In this document: positions 1-10,065 of the stretch, piece by piece | Layout of the letters: every line of letters begins with the position of its first letter | How positions within the stretch are numbered: the first letter of the stretch is position 1 | From: Kryptolebias marmoratus | Taxonomy: Eukaryota > Chordata > Actinopteri > Cyprinodontiformes > Rivulidae | Assembly: GCF_001649575.2 (NCBI RefSeq) | Contig: NC_051449.1 | Location: 11,059,750-11,123,749, forward strand | DNA: 64,000 nucleotides | Direction of reading: 5' to 3' | The notes under the pieces: generated by a model | Told to the model about the DNA's origin: nothing | The model's database searches: none | What the model saw: only the letters and a program-made list of their open reading frames with translations | Made by a program: the position numbers and the translations under genes

Positions 1-229
1 GGAAGCTCGGAGATGTTCGGCCTGCGACAAATCTTAAAAAATTCCACTTTAAAGCGGTCGGCAAAAGGATCACACGATTCATTTCAAAACTGTCGGATAA
101 ATCAAAGAACAACTGCTTCAGTTTGAAGAGGAAGGAAAGAAGGGGGGGGAGAGATTTAACGAGACAAAAATGGCATTTTCTGCTAAATGCAGTGTGAAGA
201 ATGAGCACCGAGTGACTGCCGACGCTTGC

Positions 230-950
230 AGAAGGAGCTATAACTGAGCTGTTAAAGCTAAAAAAAAGCAGAACTGTAGCCGAAAGGAAAAAGCAGCAAC
301 ACACTGGTTAAAAGTAGCTTGTCATGATGGTTTTTTTTTTTCATTTTGAGGTATTTCACACTTCCTCTTATGTTTATTTCTTTATTTCCAGTGCCTCCTT
401 GTGTTTCACACTCTTCTCAGTCAGCTTCTGCTCCTCGGTGCACCTACACCTGTTTGCTGTCATCATTAAGCCGCCTGTCTCAGATTTCCTCATTCACCCT
501 GGTCCGTCTTCTCTTCTCTCCTACTAACCATGACATAGCATAATGCTAGCTAAAAAAACTGAATTTAGCAAAATATTAGCTAAAGCAGAAAAAATCCTGG
601 CTAAAACCTAAAAGCAGCAGAACAGTTGCTTAAAACTAAGCAGCACAAGAAAACAAAAAAAGAGCCAGTGTGCTGATTTCGAAGAGAACTGAAGAAACTT
701 CTGTGTTTTTCTATGGGAAAAATATTTGTGAATCCAGTGAAACATTTCAAAAACTATAAAAGTTACAAAAGCCAGAAGTCATTGCACCTCTCTCCTGAAT
801 CAGTTGAACGTTCTGATATAATAAACGATCAAACTGGCCCAATATATGAAGAAGTAGTTGGACTGGAAAACAAATATCTATTAAATTCAAATAAAAAATT
901 GGAAAACAATAGTGTGAATGCTGACTCAGCACTGACACAGTAAGGGTAAT
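230..950 (+). repeat. Family B dispersed repeat (GCTAAA-rich), copy 1
   Basis: The left part has degenerate GCTAAAAGCAGCAGAAC-type units (240-310 and 541-660). The right part, with AGTTACAAAAGCCAGAAG, TCTCCTGAATCAGTTGAAC and a final GTGCTGACTCAGCA-like box, aligns with copies near 19965-20450 and 35440-35875. A T-rich segment of about 220 bases (320-540) may be an insertion. The short open frame at 713-943 lies wholly in the repeat and is not credible as a gene. Confidence 0.65.
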
Positions 951-1391
951 GCCGTGAAGTCGCATATCTGTGCTTTTTAATGAATTTCCACATCTTTGAA
1001 ACAAATATTCTGTATTCCAGATACATTTACTCTTATCGAGGTGACATTCATTATTCAAGCCACGAATCAATGAGCCTCCAGCCGTTCTCTTGGAGCTTGA
1101 GATGACTCATCATTAGTAAAAGAAAATTAATTGAAAATTCCCCGCTTTCTTCAGTCTTCGAGACAAAAACATTTTTTATTTCCACTGCTTCGGTGGGTCT
1201 GTCTTGATAACCCCCTCTGTAAATGATTGCAGTATAAACTTGATTACACTTAATGGGAGATACACAGCGGTGGATACTCAACTAAAGAGTGTGTGGAGGG
1301 GATTTTTTATTTTTTGAGTTTTTGTTCAGCTTTGAAGTCGACCCTCTGTGAAGATGACCCAGAAACACAGCTCAGCCCTAGTGAAGGCTGC

Positions 1392-1423
<32 letters not shown>
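1392..1423. repeat. (TG)n microsatellite
   Basis: An uninterrupted GT dinucleotide run of about 16 units. Confidence 0.95.
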
Positions 1424-1426
<3 letters not shown>

Positions 1427-1794
1427 GCAGTGGCATGCCTGACAGAGATTTTAACACACTTTGACCCAGGAGCCAAGGTGCATATAAGTTAATATTTCTG
1501 CATTTAGCCGGAAAACGACAGAGATGTGGCCCCTGTGAGGGTTTCAGAGCTTAACACCACATGTGGATGAGACTAAAATAGAAGACGGGTGAAGGGAAGG
1601 TGCGGAGATAAAAGGAAGGATGAAGCACTTCAACTGTTTGAAATTGGACTAAAACGGGATTGAAAATGGAGTTTGCAGAAATATAAGCTGTTTTTGAGTG
1701 AGTTTGAATGAAAGCTTTGCTGTTGTTGATTGTTACTCTCAGAAAGTAATCACTGGATGGACGTCTGTGTTTCAAACCTTGCCATTAAACATTG

Positions 1795-2205
1795 GAGTCA
1801 ACTGTGTCTGTCTGTTAGAAGAATATCTCCTGAACCACAGGACGGATTTTAATGAAACTCTCAGGAAGTAATCATTGAATGTTCATTTACAGCTAATTAA
1901 CTTATGAAGACAATCCTATTTAAGATGGCCGCCACAGCCAACTGACCTTGGGAAACACAAAAGTGGCTATAACTCAGTCAAAATGACAGATATTGAGCTT
2001 AGGTTTGGTGTGGTAGTAGATGAGAGTCATCCTCAAAACATCGTTTGAGCGCTAACTCCTCTCGCGAGACCTCGCAGCGTGGAACGAGTTCGCGCGTTAG
2101 GGCGTCTGCAACCTTTGATCAATCCTTTCTTAACATAAGATGATTTTAGTTTGACAGTCCGGCATGAGAGGTGGCGGGCGATACGCATTCATCCAAGGAC
2201 TGAAA
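1795..2205 (+). repeat. Family A dispersed repeat, near full length
   Basis: Contains the family hallmarks in order: GTCTGTCTGTTAG, GATTTTAATGAAACTCTCAG, GATGGCCGCCACAGCC, GACAGATATTGAGCTTAGGT, GTGGTAGTAGATGAGAGTCA and the terminal GGTGGCGGGCGATACGCATT. A further family fragment (CTCTCAGAAAGTAATCACTG) lies just upstream at about 1736-1756. The CpG-dense part with TCTCGCGAGA sits inside this copy. Confidence 0.75.
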
Positions 2206-3065
2206 AGCTAAAACAAAGACAATATTTCTTGTCTGTGAAGGGGCTCTGTGTCGGTCAGCCTGCCCTAATACGCAGCGCCACAGAGAGGCACTCGAGCTCC
2301 GTCCTGGGACCGTAAAGCAATCATTTTGTAGAGGAGAAAATGAACTGGGGGGGAGAAAAATATAAAATAAAATAAAAAAATCCGAACCTGATTCGTGGAA
2401 AGCTTAAACGAGTGAGACTTGTTTAATCAGCGCGTCTGAATGTAAGCAGACTGAGGAGAGTGGAGAGAAGCCGCGCCGTCACTTCTCATGCAGAGCGCGT
2501 CTGCGGAGGGGAGCTACTACACCTCTCTGCGTCCTTCACGAGCCAAACCAAGACGGGGAAAGAGGGAGAGAGAAAAGGTGTGCGAATCGTTATCTCTGGC
2601 TCTTTTTGTTTTGGGGACAATCCAGTCTGCCGAGGATCGAATATCTGATGAAAACGCGGCACTTCCGCCTGCTATCTGTCTGTAAAGGAGGCATCAGGGA
2701 ACTGAAGAGGGGAGGCAACGTGTCCTGAATACAAAAGAGGGCAACTATTGACACCAAGGCACCCAGTCTCCCGCGTGCGCCTCCTGGACAAAGCTGAAGG
2801 GACATCTCTGCACAGGATTCAGAGTTATATCGCTCCATCACTTTCTTTTCTCCTCCATTAACAGACTCTCACCCAGAGATGCGCCTTAACTAACTAAAAT
2901 CCTCATCTTGTCTTTTCCAACCTCCATCATCCTGGAGGTGAAAACTCGTTTTCCTCCTCACACAGCGCGCGGGAAATTATTCAGCTGTTCCCAGAAAAGC
3001 CGAATCCGGAGCTCTGGCGTGCTGTAAGTTGCCCCCCATTCGAGCCGGAACCCGTCCTATTTATT
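2040..3065 (+). promoter_or_regulatory. Probable promoter and 5' leader of the dpp6 L isoform
   Basis: The kilobase before the L-isoform ATG has many more CpG dinucleotides than the surrounding AT-rich intronic DNA, especially at 2045-2110, 2460-2560 and 2960-3065. The palindrome TCTCGCGAGA lies at 2060-2069, inside a repeat-family A copy. No clear TATA box was seen. The transcription start cannot be placed from sequence alone, so the limits are only approximate. Confidence 0.45.
2060..2069. promoter_or_regulatory. TCTCGCGAGA palindrome (BANP-type motif)
   Basis: This is an exact match to the ten-base palindrome known to be bound by BANP at CpG-island promoters in vertebrates. It lies about 1 kb upstream of the L-isoform ATG, in a run of about 60 bases that is dense in CpG. 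It falls within a family A repeat copy, so it may be repeat-derived. Function is inferred. Confidence 0.35.
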
Positions 3066-3260
3066 ATGGCTTCGCTGTACCAGAGATTCACCGGGAAGAT
3101 CAACACCACCAACTCGTTCCCGCACCCACCTGAGGCCAGCCACCTCCTGGGGGGACATCAGGTCGCGGACGAGGAGAGCGCAGCCAAGACGTGTCCACAG
3201 CTGGCGGACGGCAGGGCGCGCGCCCAGTACCGGAAAAAGTGTCTGCGGGAGGACGAGGAT
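3066..3260 (+). CDS. dpp6: dpp6 first exon, long (L) isoform N-terminus
   Basis: This exon encodes the cytoplasmic N-terminus of the long DPP6 isoform, which modulates Kv4 channels at the neuronal membrane. The first 30 residues open with MASLYQRFTGKINTTNSF and continue through PPEASHLLGG, which I recognise as the mammalian DPP6-L start. The exon has 65 codons and ends in an acidic REDED run directly before a GTAAGA donor, in phase 0. The shared exon at 44896 then continues with DLVGSAPPQ. The ATG has A at -3 and G at +4. The human L segment is about 81 residues and carries a Gly-rich stretch; here that stretch is missing and a basic RARAQYRKK patch is present instead. The surrounding 1 kb is CpG-rich compared with the introns, which fits a promoter-proximal exon. 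Identification is from remembered family sequence. Confidence 0.93.
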
Positions 3261-4074
3261 GTAAGACACTTGTTGTTTTGATTTGTCACCACGCCGAGAC
3301 ACAAACACACACGTGTGTAGTTGAAATCAGGACACGCACAAACAGGGTCTTTTTTTGGCGTTCAAACACGCGTCCATGGTGATAATTAGTGGTTTTAGTT
3401 TTGCGTGTTCTTCATAAAAGTTCCAAGCTCAGTCCGTGTGTGGCTGGGTTTGTCTCTGTGTCTTTGTTTATCTGTATAAATATTGACAGAAATTATATCC
3501 AGGAAGGCCTGTTAGGAGCTGCTGTACACACACTCCCTCTCTGGTATTTGATTTTTAAGAATAAAAGCAAAGGATGATGATGAATGATCCTGATGAGGTC
3601 AGTATCTGCTGGGATTAGGAGGCTCGGCTTCTTTTGGTGCTGTCCATGGTGCTGAAACTACTCCGAGCACCACAAGTTCGTAAGACTGCAATTTGATTTT
3701 CTAGAGTTGTGCTTTGAGAGGTCGGTGGGACTTTTTGGGAACAAGAACAGGAAAGTGAAAGGGCCTGCAGGTTTTATCTTGACTTTACAGTCGTTTGGTC
3801 GTGGTTGCAGTTGGATATGAAACTAAATGACCTGATTACAATAACACATTAAATCTGTGTTTTAGATGGAGTGTCAGGTTTTGTGTTTGCCTCAGAGGTT
3901 TGTGCAAAAATTTACCACTTTGTTCATCCAGAAATGACGATGTTCAGGTTTGCTCTAAGTCATCCTATTGTTTTGAGCTCATACGCACATCAGTGTGCAG
4001 AAATCATCTTTTTATTGCAAAAGGCAGGTGAATAATGTTTTGTTTGTATGTGCTCATGTGTTCATCCCGAGTTA

Positions 4075-4225
4075 ACTCAATTCGAAGTGGCTGCTAAGGC
4101 CAACTAACCTGGAAAAGCACAAAAACAACAATAGCTTAGTCAGTTTTACAGATATTGACCTAAAACTTGGCGTGTTAGTAGCTGAGCGTCATCTCCATCA
4201 CATATTCTGAGCATAAAATCCTAAA
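4075..4225 (+). repeat. Family A partial copy
   Basis: Matches the second half of the family (AATTCGAAGTGGCTGC, TTTTACAGATATTGACCTAA, AGTAGCTGAGCGTCAT). It is followed after about 25 bases by a second copy in the same direction. Confidence 0.7.
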
Positions 4226-4249
4226 GTTTTTTTTTCTTTAATCATTTGG

Positions 4250-4500
4250 AGTCATCTTTGTCTGTCTGTTAGCAGAATATCTCATGCAGCACTTGGCAGA
4301 TTTTAATGAAACTTTCAGAAAGTAATACCTGGATGTTCATCTACAGCTGATTAACTTTTGGACCCAGCCCAGTTCAAAATGGCTGCCAGAGTCAACTGAA
4401 CTTAGAAATACAAAAATTGACTCAAATTTGGTTAATTTTACAGATATTATGCTGAAATTTGATGTGGTAGTAGCTGAGAATCATTCCCAACTTTGATACC
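4250..4500 (+). repeat. Family A copy, paired with the preceding one
   Basis: Begins with GTCTGTCTGTTAGCAGAATA and runs through AAAATGGCTGCC to GTGGTAGTAGCTGAGAATCA. The 3' terminal GGCAGCGGGCGAT box is missing. Confidence 0.75.
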
Positions 4501-6312
4501 CAGATGTTTTAGTGTTTCTGTTATGGCTTTTCTTTTCCCAGTTGATGGTATTCAGCACTGATATTCACTGATAAACCCTTCCTGAGGCAAACAACTTCAT
4601 TCAACAAGTGAACTGCATAAAGCTTTGTTGTGGCTACAGATGACCCAATTCACTGTCACGCACGGCTGGGTAGGACTTGCGCCGCTTGTTTGCCAAAGAT
4701 AAAGTTTTAAGCACGCAACAAATACTTATTTATTTAATGCTTCTCTGAATTACTGATCTCTGTTATATCAAACAGAACGGCTACAGCAGGCTGAGTGACA
4801 ACACAGGCCTGGCTGTCAACAAGAACTACAGAAAACCAAGCTGGAAAAAGTAGAGCATAGTGCATTTTTTATTTTCATTAAAATGTTCTCTTCTTTACTA
4901 GTTCCTATAAAACCAAATGTGGCAAGGAGCTGATATTGCACCGCTGGACTTCGGAGATGTTTTTTAGGTTCATGCTGTTAACCTTCAGGTCTCCTTCAGT
5001 CGTGAGGTTCCCCTGATTTGAGCTGGAGCATGAAATTGCATTTTTCCTCTGGAGATGAGGAGTCCATTTCAAAGGAGGTGGCTATTTCCAATCACTCCCT
5101 TCTTTAGGAGAAGTTTCAGCAGACGGTTGTTGTTCACACTCATTTTGTGATCCAAATAGAAGTGTGGCTATTTACCTTCATGGGGCTCGAAGGCCTGTTA
5201 GTCTCAGATGCAGGAGTGGCGTTTGGGAAAGAAGGAGAGATTTTTGTAAACAGCTTCTTAATTTGTTTACTCCTGAGCTCACAAAATTCACCTCGTTGTT
5301 TGCAGAAGAGGTGTGTGTCTGTGTGAATAAATGTGGCTTTGCTTTGCTCTGTGTGCAAGATTCAGTATTTTATGTTTGAGTTTGAATCGCCCTGGGGGGA
5401 TATCAGCAGCAGCTCGTTCTCCTCCTCGCTGCCCTTTGCTGCAGATAGAAACCTAATTAAATGTCGAATGTAAAAGTTGAATATGGTGATATTTTGCCTT
5501 CAGATCAAAGCCTGAGGACTCCTATATGATCCTACCTGCACTAACGTTTCATTTATGGACACATAACAGCAGGAAAACGCGAATATTTCTCTTTTTTGTG
5601 TTTCTGGCAATCAAAGCTGATTTTTAACCCTGCAGGGATCAGGATCAACGTATAAAACAAAACATTATTCAACCAATTCGTCTAAGCATCATAATGGTGC
5701 AACTTTCTCCAGGAAATCCTCACTGAAGCAGTTAATTAATCCTTCTCTTAAATCCTTAAGCATTATTAAATCATTTATAAAGGTAGTCCTATTGTAAAGT
5801 GGTACCAAATTTTTCATTTTGAAAATAGAAGCCCAATAATCAAATTAAGCTTAATTATTTCCAGAGAGTCATCAAATTACAAAGAGAAAAAAACCCCAAT
5901 CACTGAGTTATATTTAAGCATCTAGACATAGTTTTAAACATGAAATGAAATTACGTGATCAAAGGTCATCTGACTGTATTGCAATGATTTTAACATCAGA
6001 TCAAATGGATAACAGAGTCGGCATTTTGGGCACACTTTTGGACAGTAGGGTGTCTGACTGGGGAAAGATCAATGGACCTGGCAGGATCACCTCACCACGA
6101 CACAGGCAGTCTATAGACACACGTGACGTGTGGACACATGTTGTACTGCTGAAAGACTTTACCAAGGTGCTGTGTCAGGAGGGGTAAGACATCATGTCTA
6201 AAATATCGCTGACGATGTGCTGTGCAGTCCGGGTCCTCTGGATCACTACCAGAGGTGACCTGAAGTCAGACCCTATCCATCCGTGGAACTGAACTGAGAT
6301 TCACTGATGAAC

Positions 6313-6700
6313 TTGTTTGTTTGTTTATTTGTTTAAAATATACAGAGACAGTGCACATTAATAAACATTTCTGTAAATATGCCAGCTTAGCCAAAGAGGC
6401 TCATTTTCAGCCGTAGTCTATGGAGCAGATGACATGAGCACTACAATAATTAAAATACAATTAGCATGTAATAAAAAGGAAATACAAAGCAAATGATCAC
6501 ACACTTGATTATCCCTCAACCATAATTTTAAATTTCTTTTTAAAGATAGGTAAGTGTTATGCTCCCTGAGCTCTGTCGGAAGAATATTCCAAGTATGAGT
6601 AGCTCTCACCGAGACGGCTGCCTGACCAAAAGCAGTCCTTTTGTTTGGGACTACACAGTCCCTTCTACTGACAGACCTGCTCTGCCTGTCAGTGGATGTT
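6313..6700 (-). mobile_element. LINE (non-LTR retrotransposon) 3' end, degraded
   Basis: On the minus strand an open stretch ends at 6418 and includes RATHTWNILPTELREHNTY followed by LKRNLKLWL. This resembles the C-terminal WN-LP--LR motif of LINE ORF2 proteins. Downstream a 3' UTR (GAAAATGAGCCTCTTTGGCT and following) ends in an A-rich tail of AAACA/AAATA units at 6313-6340. The 5' part is missing, as in a typical 5'-truncated insertion. The exact clade is not certain. Confidence 0.6.
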
Positions 6701-9514
6701 TTCTGTTTTACAAAAGCACCACTTAATACAACTTAATACAGCACTCCTGGTCATCAGGCCATGCTTCCCTGTCATGGCACCACTCCAAATGCAGTTCTCC
6801 GCTCTGGTATTGATGGAAGCCTACATGTGAGATGGTGACCCTGTAATCCTGCTGAAGCCAGCTGTAGAGAAGTGATGAAGGATGACCTGGGGTGTTGTAA
6901 ACAACACACTGATTCTCCCATGATGTGGTTTGTCATTGATGTCTGGTATCTTCACAATCTGTATGGGCGCCCTCATTAGGTTCAACATCAGGCCACTGTA
7001 ACATCTGTAGGCCCTACATGCTGGACGATGACACAATAAGACCACCAGGCCTCATGCAAATCTACAAAATGACCCTATCAAACTCCATAAAGTGATTGTA
7101 ATACTGTCTGATGCTACAAGGCCTTCCCTTACTTATTTAACTGTATATCAGAGGCTCCAGCAACTGGCTGATAACACTATTCCTCCACTCATGATGCCAC
7201 CCCTTACTGTATACCCTCTGGTACCCATTCTAGACCTGGCAGCTCATAAAAATCAAATCATTTACAAAGCTATCGCCGGTCTGCAAGTGTATCAAATTGC
7301 GTCTAAATTAGATTGTTCCCTCTGGGTGCCTAACTTTTTTTTTTTTGTAAGTGAGTGTAATTCAACTCTCTCATTGAGATTCAAACTTTCTTCATTTTAA
7401 AATGTGGCTCCTTATCCTTCTTTAGTAGAGAGTTTAAGTGGAATCCTTTTTACATTTAGCTGCAACATGGTTTTGAGTTTTTTAGACTCCTAATCTGTCA
7501 TTTATTTTAAATGATAGGAACACTTGAAGAGAAACAAAGAAGATTTTTAGATTCTTATAGAGCCTAGATTATGTCAGAATAACTAAATAAATCGGTAATT
7601 TCTATATTTATATTAGCTTAGTCTACTCATATACAGTATTTATATTTTGTACATAAACCAACAATTGTGTTGTTGTTTTTTTCCTGGAAAGAGCTTAAAT
7701 GAACTCTCGCTACTTATTGAGGTTTTGTGAAGACAACTGTGCATTCATCTGTTACTATTAGTAGTAGTCATTAGTGAAAGCTCATTTCCCACAGGGCCCA
7801 GCTTAATCTCAGAGTGGCGTATTGCATTTTTATGGGGTTTTATCCCTAGAGACTGCTTCCTTAAACAATAAAGTTTCACTGAAAAGGCCTTTTAATTTTC
7901 CTTTTAATTGGCCGTTCCTGCTGTAAAACTAGTCGGACTATAATGAAATTGTACCTGATAGTGTAGCCATTTTATATTGGGATTTCTGAAAGTGGAGGAT
8001 GACCAGATGAGTGGTTGAAAGACACAGTGTATTACACTTTAATACAAGATATGTATGATTAAAGGTGCTAAACAAGTGTCATTTACAATAACACAGATAA
8101 AGTGATATGCTCCCTGAAGAGGATGATGACAAAAAGCAGTTTTGGTGTAACTAGGTACAGAAGTTCAGAGACAAACACAAAGATCTGTAGGTTTTCTGAG
8201 CTCCCATTGTGTGCTTGGGATGTTATCATTCAATTTTAGAAAGCATTCTTCAGCTTCTATCATCTTTTAATTAATTTAGATACGCTGTGTGTCCAGAAAA
8301 TTGTAAAAAGAGGAAAAAAAATAAATCCTTGCTGAACTGCAGGAAAATAAAAGTTCAAAAGAAGTGAATCATAAATCTACCTAAGAGTTTCACTTGAATG
8401 TGAAATTTAATTCACATCAGATAAGACTGCCCAGGGCTCTCTCTCTCTCTTTCTTTAACACACACACACACGTGCGCGCTTGATGCCGATCCTAATTCTC
8501 CTGCTTTGAAATACTTCAGATCGGAGGAAGTGAGTTTGGCCCGACTCCCAAATCTCGGCTCAGGTCTGTGCTGCCTTTGAGGTCCGTGGCTGAGATAAAT
8601 CAGGCGGACAGAGCTCAACGAGAGCAGGCAGATAAAAGAACGGGGGGCAGTGAGAGTATTAGGCCGCCCTCATTATCTCTGCAGCAAGGTTAACAGTTTT
8701 CTTCAGGTGACGACTGTTCACTGAAGGTTGCCTCTGGACTTCCTGCACTAATCTACAATGATCGTGTGGCCTGAGACAACAAATCTTATTTAACAAAGAA
8801 GAGATAGCTCTACATGTCGAGTATTTGGGCAGTATATGAACTGAGAGCAGTTATGGTTACACTTCTTTAATATTTGAATTGCAACTTTAAATAAAAAATT
8901 TAACTTAAAACATATTAAAAAATGTGGAGCTGCCTGATAGGTTAGGTATTTTTAATGTTTTTGAAATTAGGTACAAACAGACAATAGATGAGGATGACAT
9001 TTTGATACAAAGGACATGATATTACATACTTGTAGAGAAAAAAACTATTTGAAGTTAAAGCCGGGTGTTTTTAGGTTGACACTCGAGTGTGAGGGGATGA
9101 CCTGTTTTATTTCAACTATCTTTAGTGGATTTTTGCAGTGATTTTTTATAACAGTGTGCCATTGGGATTACAAAATGTTTTCTGAGGGTCTCATATAGGA
9201 GACATGATGCAGAAAAAAAGGGTTGTTGATGAGGAATGAGTTGCGAGCTAACCTTCAAAGTGTTTAGATTCCACAAATATGCAATGAGATGGATTATCAG
9301 ATGTGGAACTGAAACAAGGGTTTGTATAGGTCTGCGAGTACATTTCTGTTTAACGTTAACCATTCCTTGAAGGAATTTATGTCATCCACCACCTTTTATG
9401 CCAGAGATTTAAGCTAAGATCATCTTTACATTGAAAAATTAGGCAGTTGTGGCTTTTTTTGGTCAAACCCTGAAAATAACATCAGTCTCAGGTGATAATC
9501 TGTCAGTGCTTGGA

Positions 9515-9715
9515 GTGTGTGTTGTGAATCACTCTCAGGTACTACCACAACTAATTTAAGCTCTTTAAAATTAACTGAGGTATAGCCATTTTTGTGAAGG
9601 CCAAGGTTGATTAGAGTGGGACTGACCTCAAAATTAAACCACGTGTAGATGTAAAGCAGTTTCATTGAACCTGTCCAGTGATTCTTGAGACATTGTGCTA
9701 ACAGACAAACATGGT
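9515..9715 (-). repeat. Family A copy, minus strand
   Basis: The reverse complement carries TGTCTGTTAGCAC, TCAAGAATCACTGGAC, the ACATCTACACGTGGTTTAAT region and GTTGTGGTAGTACCTGAGAG. It is degraded and lacks the 3' end. Confidence 0.65.
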
Positions 9716-9769
9716 TGACTCCAACAATTTATGCCAAGGCCTCGATGTTGTGCAATATGTTCTGCTCAG

Positions 9770-10065
9770 AGTATGTGTTCTGGGCAATGCTCATCTACTA
9801 CTACATCCAATTTTAGCTCAATATCAGTAAGACTGATGAAGTTATAGCCATTTTTGATTGCTTTGCTGTGGCAGCAGTCTTGAATTGGTCTGACTCCAAA
9901 ATTTAATCACTTGTAGATGTACATCCAATGATTACTTCCTGAGATTTTCATTAAAATCTATCTGGTGGTTCATGCCATATTTTGCTGAAGGTACAGATAA
10001 ACGAACACATGCACAGACACGGGCAAAAACATTATTACTCCACCTTCGTCAGCGGGTGATAAATA
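9770..10065 (-). repeat. Family A copy, minus strand, with 5' terminus
   Basis: The reverse complement begins with TTTATCACCCGCTGACGAAG near 10065. It continues through GTTTTTGCCCGTGTCTGTGC and ATTTTAATGAAAATCTCAGG to the GTAGTAGATGAGCA region. It is one of the copies that define the 5' end of the family. Its 3' end is missing. Confidence 0.7.

Larger units (their letters stand above)
1..2039. other. Upstream region of dpp6
   Basis: No gene was recognised. The stretch holds a family B repeat (about 230-950), a TG microsatellite (1392-1423) and the start of a family A copy (1795 onward). The 320-540 segment is T-rich and interrupts the family B copy. Confidence 0.6.

Noticed and set aside
713..943. 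Open frame of 76 codons near the left edge
   Set aside because: It lies entirely within repeat family B and has no family similarity.
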